Assembly: GCA_027886175.1 (NCBI GenBank)
Contig: JAJNNQ010000011.1
Coordinates: 3,162,001 to 3,226,000 of the forward strand
Origin: Phylloscopus collybita
Lineage: Eukaryota > Chordata > Aves > Passeriformes > Phylloscopidae
Reading direction: 5' to 3'
DNA length: 64,000 nt
Within the stretch, counting starts at the first letter, position 1. The number at the start of each line of letters is the position of its first letter. Below are positions 23,328 to 33,519 of this stretch, in pieces. The position numbers and the translations under genes are program-made. The notes under the pieces are model-generated. The model searched no databases. It was not told the origin of the DNA and saw only the letters and a list, made by a program, of their open reading frames with translations.

Positions 23328-25757
23328 TCATATTTGCATGGTTAAATCCACCCCTCGGTCCCGTGCCCACTTATAGGTGGCATCTCTGCCCTGATGACCT
23401 GAAGCATCATGGGCCCACCGAGCTAGGAACAACTCTCCCTTGTGTCGCCAATCTAAGTCTATCTTAGACACTTCTATCTTTGCAGCCTGATCTACCTGCT
23501 TGTTATTCTGGTGTTCTTCATTAGCCCGACTCTTGGGAACATGGGCATCCACATGACGGACTTTCACAGGTAGTTTCCCTACCCTGGTGGCGATGTCCTT
23601 CCACTCATCAGCAGCCCAGATTGGTTTTCCCCTACGCTGCCAGTTGGCCTTTTTCCACCTTTCCAGCCAGCCCCACAGAGCATTAGCTACCATCCACGAA
23701 TCCGTGTAGAGGTACAGCCTTGGCCACTTCTCTCGTTCAGCAAGGTCCAGGGCCAATTGAACAGCTTTGAGTTCAGCAAGCTGACTTGACCCACCTCCTC
23801 CTTCAGTGGCATGTGCAACTTGTCTTGTGGGGTTCCATACGGCTGCTTTCCACTTCCGGTTCATCCCTACGATGCGACAGGAACTGTCAGTGAAAAGAGC
23901 GTAACGTGTTTCTTCTGCTGGAAGTTGGTTATACGGTGGAGCTTCTTCAGCCCGGGTTACTTTCTCTTGTTCCTCCTCGTCAGTGAGACTGAAGCTTTCT
24001 GCTTCTGGCCAGTTGGTGATCACTTCCAAAATTCCTGGGCGATTTGGGTTTCCAATACGGGCACGCTGAGTGATAAGGGCAATCCATTTGCTCCATGTAG
24101 CATCGGTGGCATGGTGGGTGGAGGGAACCTTTCCTTTAAACATCCATCCCAGCACTGGTAGTCGGGGTGCCAGGAGGAGTTGTGCCTCAGTGCCAACCAC
24201 CTCTGAAGCGGCTTGAACTCCTTCGTAAGCGGCCAAGATTTCCTTTTCTGTGGGAGTGTAATTGGCTTCGGCCCCTCTGTAGCTTCGGCTCCAGAATCCC
24301 AGTGGCCGGCCTCGAGTCTCACCCGGCACCTTCTGCCAAAGGCTCCAGGACAGACCATGGCTCCCGGCTGCAGAGTAGAGCACATTCTTTACCTCTGGTC
24401 CCGTCCTGACTGGGCCAAGGGCTACTGCATGTGCGATCTCCTGCTTGATCTGGGCAAAGGCTTGCTGCTGTTCCGGGCCCCAGTGGAAATCGTTCTTCTT
24501 GCGAGTAACCAGGTACAGAGGGCTCACAATTTGACTGTATGCGGGGATGTGCATCCTCCAAAAGCCAATGGCCCCTAGGAAAGCTTGTGTTTCCTTCTTG
24601 TTGGTTGGTGGGGACATGGCGGTGATCTTATTGATGACCTCTGTGGGAATCTGACGCCGTCCATCTTGCCATTTCACTCCCAGGAACTGAATCTCTCGGG
24701 CAGGTCCTTTGACTTTGCTTTTCTTGATGGCAAAACCAGCTTCCAGGAGAATCTGGATGATCTTCTCTCCTTTCTCAAAGACTTCAACTGCTGTGTTTCC
24801 CCACACAATGATGTCATCGATGTACTGTAGATGATCTGGAGCCTCACCCTTTTCCAGTGCATCCTGGATCAGTCCATGGCAGATGGTGGGACTGTGCTTC
24901 CACCCCTGGGGCAGTCGGTTCCAGGTGTACTGCACACCCCTCCAGGTGAAAGCAAACTGGGGTCTGCATTCTGCTGCCAAAGGAATGGAGAAAAATGCAT
25001 TGGCAATATCAATAGTGGCATACCACCTTGCTGCCTTGGACTCCAGCTCGTACTGGAGCTCCAACATGTCTGGCACGGCAGCGCTCAGTGGTGGTGTCAC
25101 TTCATTCAATGCTCGATAGTCTACAGTCAATCTCCATTCTCCTTCAGATTTACGCACAGGCCAAATGGGACTGTTGAAGGGTGAGTGGGTTTTGCTAACC
25201 ACCCCTTGGCTCTCCAGCTCCCGGATCATCTTATGGATGGGGATCACGGCATCTCGAGTTGTTCTGTACTGCCGGCGATGCACTACTGAAGTAGCAATTG
25301 GCACCTGTTGATCTTCCCCCTTCAGAAGTCCTACTGTCAGTGGATCCTCAGACAGCCCAGGCAAAGTATTCAATTGTTGGACACCCTCTGTCACTACAGC
25401 TGCCACCCCAAATGCCCACCTGAGTCCCTTTGGGTCTTTGAAATACCCACTTCGGAGGTAATCTATGCCCAAAATACATGGGGCCTCTGGGCCGGTCACA
25501 ATGGGGTGCTTCTTCCATTCATTTCCTGTCAGGCTCACCTCTGCTTCCACTACAGTGAAGTCTTGCGATCCCCCTGTCACACCAGCGATAGAGACAGACT
25601 CTGCCCCTACATGTCTTGATGGAAGTAATGTACATTGGGCACCTGTATCAACCAAAGCTTCATATTCCTGTGGGTCAGATGTGCCAGGCCAACGAATCCA
25701 CACAGTCCAATAAATACGATTTTCCCTAGCCTCTACCTGGCTAGAGGCAGGGCCCCT
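23328..25757 (-). CDS. pol: ERVL pol: protease, reverse transcriptase, RNase H, start of integrase
   Basis: One unbroken frame, in the same frame as gag and separated from it only by a TAG at 25758-25760. Order: retropepsin (ALVDTGAQCTLLPS), reverse transcriptase (SPFNSPIWPVRKSEGEWR, then YIDDIIVWG with the YIDD catalytic motif), connection (KKETQAFLGAIGFWRMHIP), RNase H (LFTDSSCR, QLAELKAVQLAL, YTDSWMVANAL, HVDAHVPKS) and the start of the integrase zinc-binding region (HDASGHQGRDATYKWAR). The frame stops at 23328, so the integrase catalytic core is absent. The relatedness to ERVL (class III) pol is from family knowledge. The long open frame implies a fairly young insertion. Without integrase it cannot be autonomous. 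Confidence 0.85.
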   Translation of the reverse strand, partial: RGPASSQVEARENRIYWTVWIRWPGTSDPQEYEALVDTGAQCTLLPSRHVGAESVSIAGVTGGSQDFTVVEAEVSLTGNEWKKHPIVTGPEAPCILGIDYLRSGYFKDPKGLRWAFGVAAVVTEGVQQLNTLPGLSEDPLTVGLLKGEDQQVPIATSVVHRRQYRTTRDAVIPIHKMIRELESQGVVSKTHSPFNSPIWPVRKSEGEWRLTVDYRALNEVTPPLSAAVPDMLELQYELESKAARWYATIDIANAFFSIPLAAECRPQFAFTWRGVQYTWNRLPQGWKHSPTICHGLIQDALEKGEAPDHLQYIDDIIVWGNTAVEVFEKGEKIIQILLEAGFAIKKSKVKGPAREIQFLGVKWQDGRRQIPTEVINKITAMSPPTNKKETQAFLGAIGFWRMHIPAYSQIVSPLYLVTRKKNDFHWGPEQQQAFAQIKQEIAHAVALGPVRTGPEVKNVLYSAAGSHGLSWSLWQKVPGETRGRPLGFWSRSYRGAEANYTPTEKEILAAYEGVQAASEVVGTEAQLLLAPRLPVLGWMFKGKVPSTHHATDATWSKWIALITQRARIGNPNRPGILEVITNWPEAESFSLTDEEEQEKVTRAEEAPPYNQLPAEETRYALFTDSSCRIVGMNRKWKAAVWNPTRQVAHATEGGGGSSQLAELKAVQLALDLAEREKWPRLYLYTDSWMVANALWGWLERWKKANWQRRGKPIWAADEWKDIATRVGKLPVKVRHVDAHVPKSRANEEHQNNKQVDQAAKIEVSKIDLDWRHKGELFLARWAHDASGHQGRDATYKWARDRGVDLTMQI

Positions 25758-25760
25758 CTA
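25742..25760 (-). promoter_or_regulatory. hairpin containing the gag UAG stop
   Basis: Minus strand TAGAGG-GGCCCTG-CCTCTA: a perfect 6-bp stem with 7-nt loop whose first three bases are the gag stop codon. Pol continues in the same frame. This suggests stop-codon readthrough as in gammaretroviruses; the role is inferred. Confidence 0.45.
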
Positions 25761-27797
25761 AGCCTGGTTATCCTTCTTTCCTTGGGCATATGTCTTAGAA
25801 GTTCCTTCAAGGGGTTCGGACATGTCATCATCACACTTGGCAGTTCGGCGACGAGCAACTGGAGCTGCTTCCCTTCTAGTGGAACTTCCTCTCTGAATCT
25901 TGCCTTCCTTCAATTCACGCACCCGTTGTGCCAAAGCAGCAGTAGATTTTCCGTCCCATCTCCTCATGTTTTCTCCGTGATCTCGCAAAAAGAACCACAA
26001 CTCAGCTCGTGGGGTGTACCCTCTCTCCCTGTCTGGGGAACGTCTGCGTTGGGTACCAGAACCTCTAATCTGTACTGCTGAGATTTGGAGAAGATCCTCT
26101 CTAATCTCCTCCCTAAGTTTCTTGTGATTCTCCTCTAACCTATCTTCTAGTTTCTGGAGACGGGTTTCCACAGCTGCTATTCTGGCATGTGTCGGGCCAT
26201 GCACAGCATCTGCATATGCTCGAAGCTTCTTTGCCATATCAAGCACAGTCTCCCCTGTGTCTTCTCGCTTCATTACTGCTAAAGCAGAAGCATATTCTAA
26301 TGGCCCCAGTCGTATAAGTTTTCGCCACATTACAGATGTGCACGGTACCAAGTCTGGGTTTCTAATATTTATGTCATCTGAGAAGATCATCTCGGCCACT
26401 GCCATTTCCCTCAAGCGTTGAATCCCTTGTTCTATGGTCTTCCATGGGGTTTGCTGCATATAAAGATCATCAGCACAAAGGTATCTTTCTGCCACACTTC
26501 CTAGCACCCGCACCCAGAGACTGCGTGGATTAGCCTCTCTCATCATCTCTTGATCGATGACTGGATCAAGTGACAGGGATCCCAAATGCCTCGCTTCAGT
26601 GCCATCCAGAATTGTAGCCTCGCCTGCAGCATCCCAAAGACGGACCAGCCAACTAATTATAGATTCACCAGGTTGGCACCGGTAATCCTTTCTTAGGCCC
26701 CGAAGGTCTTTCAGAGAAAAGGAATCAATGTTGGCCTCTGATCCTGTGCCAGAGGCTTTGGCCTCTGATCTTGGTGAAGGTCCTTCTCCTAGGTCATCAT
26801 CATCCACTGGTCGATCAGTTTTGTGGGTGTGCTTCTTTGCTGGAGCAACTGCCAGGGGCTTGGGCTTACTGTCTGGTTTAGGTGCCACCTCAGGCTCAGG
26901 TTCCAGCTTAGCTGCTGGCTTCATAACTGGGGGGCTGGCTGCAGACTGAGTGACTGGGGTAGCTGTTGATTTACATTCCTGCCCCCCTGCCTCTATCTGC
27001 TGCCCTACAGTATCCAGCAGTGTGCGATAGGCATACGCCAGGGCCCAGCTTACTGCAATGATCTTTTCCCTCTTAGAGTCATTATGATACTTCTCTTTCA
27101 GGTATTTCCCCACCTCAGCTGGATTCCGAATTTGTTCACGTGGGAAGTCCCAGACCATGGGGTCAGAAAATTCCTTCAGGAGCTGGCCCATATCCTCCCA
27201 TTCCCCACACCACTCAAACTTTTCTACGCCTGGGTCAGGAGTTTCCTCAGCCCCTCTAGAAATCTCAGCCCTCATTCTGGAGAAACTGCAGACTGTATAG
27301 AGGAAGCTAACAAGATTAAACAACAGAAAGATGGTTTCTTTAACACTTAGGGGAAACTGAGCATTCTGCAACACTGAGGTAACAGATGTAGAGGAGAAGA
27401 AGGAAATGAGAGATTCCAACACTTCATCCCCTGCCTCTCTTCCAACAAACAGGGTAAATAACCACAACCATGAACTATATATACCTGGAGTAGATTCCAG
27501 CACCTTTATAAACCTCCTACAAATCATTATCATCAAGCCAAGGCCAATAGCTACTCTAGTTCGTGTCCCTCGGTGGTAAAAACTACCTATTAGGGACAAT
27601 ATCGGGGCTATTTCTGGATATGAGAATAAACCTAGGGACCACAAAGGTATTAGGACCTCAAAGAAGCCCAGGGACCCAAAACACATCAAGGCCCCCACCC
27701 CGACAGACAGGAATTCAAACAACATAGCTACTAATTGCTCTATACCGGTACAAAGTACTTGCAACAAGAAATACAACCAGTGCAGGGTTTTTTCCAC
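25758..27797 (-). CDS. gag: ERVL gag with hydrophobic N-terminal domain
   Basis: Open frame of 679 codons. The first codon of the open frame is GTG (27797), and the first ATG is at 27725 (giving about 655 residues). The N-terminal ~200 residues contain several long hydrophobic runs (LMCFGSLGFFEVLIPLW, IGLGLMIMICRRF, ETIFLLFNLVSFLYTV), unusual for a matrix domain. A Pro/Lys-rich linker follows (EPEPEVAPKPDSKPKP), then a capsid-like region (CQPGESIISWLVRLWDAAGE), a coiled coil (VETRLQKLEDRLEENHKKL) and a basic tail (TQRRRSPDRER). No CCHC zinc knuckle is present. It begins only about 20 bases after the primer-binding site. Neighbouring pol is in frame after one TAG. Assignment as gag rests on position and the capsid-like region. 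Confidence 0.75.
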   Translation of the reverse strand: MEKTLHWLYFLLQVLCTGIEQLVAMLFEFLSVGVGALMCFGSLGFFEVLIPLWSLGLFSYPEIAPILSLIGSFYHRGTRTRVAIGLGLMIMICRRFIKVLESTPGIYSSWLWLFTLFVGREAGDEVLESLISFFSSTSVTSVLQNAQFPLSVKETIFLLFNLVSFLYTVCSFSRMRAEISRGAEETPDPGVEKFEWCGEWEDMGQLLKEFSDPMVWDFPREQIRNPAEVGKYLKEKYHNDSKREKIIAVSWALAYAYRTLLDTVGQQIEAGGQECKSTATPVTQSAASPPVMKPAAKLEPEPEVAPKPDSKPKPLAVAPAKKHTHKTDRPVDDDDLGEGPSPRSEAKASGTGSEANIDSFSLKDLRGLRKDYRCQPGESIISWLVRLWDAAGEATILDGTEARHLGSLSLDPVIDQEMMREANPRSLWVRVLGSVAERYLCADDLYMQQTPWKTIEQGIQRLREMAVAEMIFSDDINIRNPDLVPCTSVMWRKLIRLGPLEYASALAVMKREDTGETVLDMAKKLRAYADAVHGPTHARIAAVETRLQKLEDRLEENHKKLREEIREDLLQISAVQIRGSGTQRRRSPDRERGYTPRAELWFFLRDHGENMRRWDGKSTAALAQRVRELKEGKIQRGSSTRREAAPVARRRTAKCDDDMSEPLEGTSKTYAQGKKDNQA

Positions 27798-27818
27798 TCT
27801 CTCTCTGTCGGCCCCTTC

Positions 27819-27836
27819 CCCCCGTATGGGCCACCA
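27819..27836 (-). promoter_or_regulatory. primer-binding site, tRNA-Ile-like
   Basis: Minus strand TGGTGGCCCATACGGGGG, seven bases inside the 5' LTR. Its complement ends GGGCCACCA, the 3' end expected of a vertebrate tRNA-Ile, with about one mismatch by memory of that tRNA. Confidence 0.6.
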
Positions 27837-27843
27837 AGAAAGC

Positions 27844-28482
27844 TGTGATGGTTTAAGGCCAATTTGTGAGGAGAATTCCGAGGGAAAACCCTTCCCCCCA
27901 CCCCCCTCCCCTCTCCCAGCCGGTTCGGGAGAAAACTCGTTGGAGAGAGAAAGTGGAAAGAAACCTGTTTATTAAACCAGCAAAACACTCCCCCAGTGCA
28001 ATAGATCAAACAATACCAGATGATGACTTATGGAAAGCAAAGTCCCTTTTATAGATGGTTTCTCCTCTTGGTTCCTTTCAGCAGTGGTGGATGTTGCTGC
28101 GAAGGGTAGCTCCCAGTGGATCCAGGTGTCGGCTCCCCCGGCGGCCCCCGCCGGGTCCTCGGTGTGGGGGAGGTTTGAACCGTTCCAAAAAACAGGTGGA
28201 AAAAAGGGAAAAAAGAAAAGAAGGGGAAAAAAAGGAAGGAAAAAAATTGCGAAGCTTTTCAGCCCTAACTAAGCTAAGCTAACTACAGCAAAAGCAAAGC
28301 GAAAAGAGAGAGCTGCAAGGGAAAAAAAAAACAAAAACTGCATCTCCGCGCCGGTGACTCATATTCTCAAGGCCAGTCTGTGCAATTCCTGAAAACAACT
28401 TTGCACTTTCTCCCCGTTACTCTCAGATCTGACATAAACCAAACAGACGATTGGGGATACAGTGTAGCATCAACCCAGGACA
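27844..28482 (-). mobile_element. ERVL provirus 5' LTR
   Basis: 639 bp, nearly identical to 22380-23016 apart from a few substitutions and A-run length changes. Minus-strand ends TGTCCTGGG and CCATCACA. The outer flank (28483) is ERVK dUTPase sequence in plus orientation, whereas the other LTR is flanked by ERV1 env. Flanking pentamers differ. Confidence 0.85.
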
Positions 28483-30240
28483 ACAACAAAGACAAGATTT
28501 TCTAATTATAGGCAAGGACAGTAATAGAATTCTTGGACTTTCAGTTCTTCCAGTTGTTGTTTCAGTAAATTGTAATGAAGAGCTGATGGTTTTAGCTCTT
28601 GCTTACAAGGCTCCACTGGTAATTCAACCAAAAACACCAATAGCTATTGCTATTGCATTGCCAATGAATATAAATAAGTGAGCTGGATACCGAGAAATGC
28701 CACTTGAGAGCTTTAGCCCGGCACCTAATGTCCTTTGGATAAAACGTATCACCAATGAAGAGCCAGAGCTGTCGTGCAGTCTGACACACCTCGATAAAAC
28801 AGTTCGCATTACAGGCATACTGGACACCGGTGCAGATGTCACTGTGATTTCTGATGAATTTTGGCTGAGCGATTGGAATTTGGTGACACCTGTGCATCGT
28901 CTCTTAGGATTTGGAGGAGCTACAGCATGTCTGCAAAGTGAATTCACGATTACTGTTGCAGGCCCTATAGGGAAGACAGCGACCATCCGTCCCTTTGTGG
29001 TGCGGAAACCCATCACAGTATGGGGGACAGACGTGTTGTCCCAGTGGGGAATAAAAATGGAAGTGGATTCTTGATGGAAACCACAGTGACACCTGCCACT
29101 CCAAAGTTATTGTGGAAAACCAATCAGCCCATTTGATAGATCAATGGCCTCTTGAACAGAAAAAATTGAATGACCTCAAAAAATTAGGAAGTGAACAACT
29201 ACAAAAAGGCCACATCAAGCCCACAAATAGTCCCTGGAATTCCCCAGTTTTTGTCATTCACAAGAAGACTTCTGATTCTTGGAGATTACTTCACAACTTG
29301 AGGAAGATCAACTAAGTGATAGAGGACATGGGACACCTGCAACCTGGACTTCCTTCTCTTTCAGTGCTTCCAAGAGACTGGCCTCTTGTCATTGACTTAA
29401 AAGATTGTTTTTTCAACACTCCACTGCATCCAGAGGATGCTCCTTGATTTGCCTTTTTGGTTCCAGCCACCAATAGAGGAGAACCACGGCAAAGGTACCA
29501 CTTGACAGTTTTGCACAAAGAGATGAAAAATTGTCCCACAATTTGTCCGTATTTTGTGGCGAGAGCTTTGTCTCCAGCCCAACAAAAACACCCATGGTCA
29601 AGCATTTTACATTACATGGACGATTTGCTCATTGAAGCACCAACTCAAAAAGAAATGGAACAGACTCGAGGCAGCGTCAACACTGAAGTTCAAAATGCTG
29701 GACTGGAAATTTCTACATCAAAAATACAAGAAATCTCACCCTGGAAATATTTAGAATGGAGGATGACAGAACAAACAATCAAGCCACAGAAAATACAGCT
29801 CAGAACCAATGTTAACAATTTGCAACATTTACAACAGCTTTTAGGAGAAACCAATTGGATCAACCTGTTTTAGGAATCACTAATGATGAACTTGCCCCTC
29901 TTTTTTAACCTATTGAGAGGAGACTGTGACATCAAATCTCCTAGAACTTTAATATCTGAAGCTCAAAAAGACCTTGAAAAAGTCACTGAAGCTCTTCAAA
30001 AAAACCAAGCACGTTGTTGTGCCCCAGAACAGCCCTTTTTTCTTGCAGTGTGTCAGGAGAAAAAATACAACTTCATGTTCCCATTTTTCAATGTGACACT
30101 TCTGAGAAAGATCCTTTGTTAACCATAGAGTGGGTGTTTCTTCCTTATAGGTTTCCAAAACAATTTTTACAACCATGGAGATGACAGCTCAAATCCTAAT
30201 TAGAGACAGAACAAGACTGCTAACTATGACAGGCCAAGAT
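28483..30240 (+). pseudogene. pol: ERVK dUTPase-protease-RT remnant
   Basis: Plus-strand betaretrovirus-like sequence. 28483-28681 resembles the dUTPase/protease-leader domain (FLIIGKDSNRILGLSVLP). 28697-29074 is retropepsin (GILDTGADVTVIS, then TVWGTDVLSQWG). 29112-29873 is reverse transcriptase ([14 protein letters not shown], then HYMDDLLIEAP with YMDD at 29613-29624), with in-frame stops near 29314 and 29445 and at 29871. 29883-30240 continues the thumb/connection in shifted frames. The 5' side is cut by the ERVL LTR. Dead. Confidence 0.8.
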
Positions 30241-30270
30241 TTTGTAATTGTCTATTTACCTGTGAAAAGA

Positions 30271-30338
30271 GATGACCTTGATTGTGCTTTGCAAAATTCC
30301 GAGAGATGACCTTGATTGTGCTTTGCAGAATTCCGAGG
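30271..30338 (+). repeat. 34-bp tandem duplication in ERVK pol
   Basis: GATGACCTTGATTGTGCTTT and the following bases occur twice, at 30271 and 30305, period 34 bp, with one difference (AAAATTCC/AGAATTCC). Confidence 0.85.
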
Positions 30339-30362
30339 ACTTCCAAAATACATCTGTTGGAG

Positions 30363-30412
30363 TACAAGTCCCCCTGGGCCAAATCCACACAGGCCCAGGA
30401 GTGCCCAGAAAT
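30363..30412 (+). repeat. short segment repeated at 35357
   Basis: CCCCCTGGGCCAAATCCACA and its continuation to GTGCCCAG occur here and again at 35363-35402, next to the LTR start at 35403. It probably belongs to the ERVK 3' end or LTR edge. Confidence 0.6.
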
Positions 30413-30539
30413 GTGAGGACTGAATTAGAACCTTCAGAGGAACTAAAATGCATAAATCTACACAGATGTGAGATAGAAATGCAAGTTTAGTTTTAAGTAA
30501 GTAGAAGATTTTTTAAGTGCTTTAGCAAATAAGAGACTG

Positions 30540-31314
30540 AAATAGTTAGTAAGAAAGCGACCTGCAGCCAGCTCTGACCCCACCAAACCTGAGAACGGCC
30601 CCACGCCTGATCCAGTGAAACTGTGAGGGGCCCCTTCCATCCTGGAAAGGTGACTTACCGGGGTTCGTAGGGGCCCCCTCGGCGCTGAAAGTGGGTTCCC
30701 CGCTTCGAACAGCAGCCCCCTCAAATGAAACAGTTTTGAATACAGCGTGGATTTACACAGCTTCCTAGGGCACCACTGCGCATGTGCAGTACAGCCGCCC
30801 GTACAACAAAATGGCTGCTCCCTGTGTTTTTCTGTACAACAAGATGGCGGTGCCCTATACAGAGCATGCTCACTGCTGCCAATGCCATTTTGTAACCACC
30901 GAGACTCATAACCTCCACCTACAGCGCCCTCTCTGGCCGCCGTGCCCACTGCAGGGCTGGGAGGTCCCAGAACGCTGGCAGCGAAGGTGCTGCGGCTGCG
31001 AGCGGCCCCAAGGGCCCGCGGGCCAGGAGCGCCACCGGCAGAGGTCGCCATGGGCCCCCACAGCAGTTGTCACCAACCATGAGGGCAGGCTACCCTGGAA
31101 CACCACCAAAGAGACTTTCAGCACCCCCACCATTGGTGCACGCATGCCTAGGGGAGCACCCCGAAATCAGAATAAGACAATCACAACTGCTTGACGTCAC
31201 AACACCGAAAAATCCCCCAACCCCCACTTCTGCCCCCCCAGTCTCACATCCCTCCGATGCTGCAAAGAGAGGGGGAGAGGGGGTGGAGACTGAGATGATG
31301 AGGGGCTCCTAGCC
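30540..31314 (+). other. GC-rich ERVK leader/LTR-like region with CTCF- and YY1-like words
   Basis: Sequence upstream of the gag remnant. It contains two copies of a CAACAA(A/G)ATGGC word (about 30805 and 30837; YY1-like AAGATGGCGG in the second) and, at 30919-30941, GGCGGCCAGAGAGGGCGCTG on the minus strand, close to the CTCF core. A 197-codon minus-strand frame (31051-30458) is open but matches nothing known and is taken as compositional. Confidence 0.4.
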
Positions 31315-32160
31315 ATGCCACTATATACAGAAATAAAGCAAGGAATATCAGAGCCGTATCTCACATTTGTAGATCGCTTAACAGATGCAATAGAGAGACA
31401 ATGCAAGGATGACCTGGCACGCCTTTATCTACTTCAGAATTTTGCCTTTGTCATTGCTAATGAAGAATGCAAACAAATAATTAGAGCCTTGCCTGACCCA
31501 CAGCCTTCCTTACTTCAAATGATCAAAGTTTGTAGAGAAAAAAGAGATCTCAGAGTAGATTACAAAAATCATTGCTGCTTTTAAGGTAACATTTCAACAG
31601 AATAGCGCAAGGGCAGCATTGCTGGCAAAGGCCACCAGGAGGTTGTGCTTCAGATACAGGAAGCCTGCACATGTCATTAAAAATTGCCCAGACCCGGCAG
31701 GAGGCACAAGACCACCTTACCCATTGCCCTAGATGTAATAAGGGGACACATAATGTAAATCAGTGCCACTCCAAGCTAGATGTAAATGGAAAATTCCTGC
31801 CTGGCTTCCCTCCCAGGCTCCCCCAGCCCGATTGTAGGGAATACAGCCACTGCCAAAAAGAACAACAAGTAACTTGCAGTCTAATCCATAACAACAAAAC
31901 AATCAGGGTTACAGGTCTGGATACAGGAGTGAAGGTAACAGTGATTTCTCATCTGTTCTAGCCTAAGGACTGGACTTTAGTGACACCTTTATACCCTCCT
32001 AAAGGTGTCACTAAAGCCACTGCATGTCTACAAAGCAGGTGCATGACTGCAGTTAAAGGACCTGAAGGGAAAACAGCAGCCCTTTGTCCCTTTGTTGTGC
32101 AAAAACCTATCACAGTACGGGGAGAAGACCTATGATCACAATAGGGAGCAAAATACAAGT
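31315..32160 (+). pseudogene. gag: second ERVK gag-protease remnant
   Basis: 31330-31560 is betaretroviral capsid with the major homology region (IKQGISEPYLTFVDRL, then CKQIIRALPDPQPSLLQM). 31710-31790 is a zinc knuckle (CPRCNKGTHNVNQC). 31860-32150 is a decayed protease in which the active-site motif reads GLDTGVKVTVIS, followed by stops. It duplicates the protease at 28697-29074 but in a worse state, so two ERVK copies contribute to this mosaic. Confidence 0.75.
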
Positions 32161-33519
32161 GGATTTTTAATTGGAGTAATTAACTATATTTAGGTCTGAG
32201 TAGTGTTAAGTTGTATTTTATTACTTTAGTATCCTTTTAATGTTAAGTTTCATTAAGATAAATTTCTGCTAAATTTAAATATGGTTCAGTTGAAATATTG
32301 CTCAGTTTAAATTATGCTGTTTTAAGTTCTGTTAAGTTTAGGCCCTGTTAAGCTTAGGTTACTTTTAAATTTTGTTTAGTTTAAGTTTAGTAAGGTTTAA
32401 GTGATATTAGGCTTATATTCTACTAGTTTAAAGTTCTATTATATGTAAGTTTTATTAAGCTAATACAATTTAAGATTATTTTTGCTGAAGTTTATTTGTA
32501 TCAAATTTAAGTTTTGTTTCATTTAAAATTGTCCTAGGTTTTGTTAAAATATGCTTATCTAATTTGCAAAGTTTAATTATTTTTTCTTAGAGATAAGATG
32601 GCTTTGACTGAAACAGCTGTGATGAAACACTGATAAACAGCTGTTTGTGAATGGAAGAAGGTGCAGTTTGTTGGACCCTTGATTTCCTGAAGGGTTTTAT
32701 TATTTGTTACAAAATATAAAGATAAAACTGCGGTTTTATCTTCCATAGATAGCACAGAAGAGTCAATAACAATTGTACATCATGGCTGTGATTGGTTGTC
32801 AGCTGTTTTAGTGTTTTTTGTGTTTTATCTCAAGGTCATAAGTATATGACAGTTTAGAAAGGTGTTATCTCAACTTCCCAAGATGACTGGTGCTGATATA
32901 TTGATTACATGATGTGAATTTGGTAATTTTCTATATTTACAGTTGACTTCTCATGTGCTTTAACATTTCTTTTCTAATTATCCAAAGGACATGTCATGTC
33001 AAGATTGTTCCTTTTATTTCCTAGCTGTTTAAGCATTTCATAACTGCTGTTGGTAAGAGCTTTGTTTTAAAAATGCATTAAGGGACATCAGTTTAGAGCT
33101 TGAGCCCTGGCCAGACTGACTCCACCTGGACAGATGTTTTGCCAACAAGCCCAGATGTTTTCTGCATCAAAACTTGATTCAAGTCACTTCAACTTGACAA
33201 TTTGACCCTACAAAATGACAGCTGGACGGATTTTTGGAGTGGGCCCGAGCACCTTGCCCAGGAAGGAGTGTCTGAGTCCTCACTGGGAAGAGGTTTGTCA
33301 GCTGTTTGCAGACTCTGGGGTGATGGCACAGTATTTTAGTGATTAATATTCATCCGACTTCACATGTGATATTGTTAATAGTCATTAATTATGCTTGTCA
33401 TCTGAAATATTCCTAATTGCTGTGCCTGAATTTTCCTGATTGCTGTCAGTTCTTAACAAGTCGTGCATTTTTTCATCAGAGTACCTGTGCACTTATGCAA
33501 TGTTTTGTATTTCCAGGGA
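32161..33519 (+). other. AT-rich non-coding stretch with TTAAGTTT-like repeats
   Basis: 32170-32570 is a degenerate series of GTTAAGTTTA / TTTAAGTTT words. The rest, to 33519, is AT-rich without long frames or recognisable motifs. By position, between ERVK protease and integrase remnants, it replaces most of pol. Confidence 0.45.

Noticed and set aside
30458..31051. 197-codon minus-strand ATG frame
   Set aside because: Lies in GC-rich retroviral leader-like DNA, has no domain and no second copy to test.
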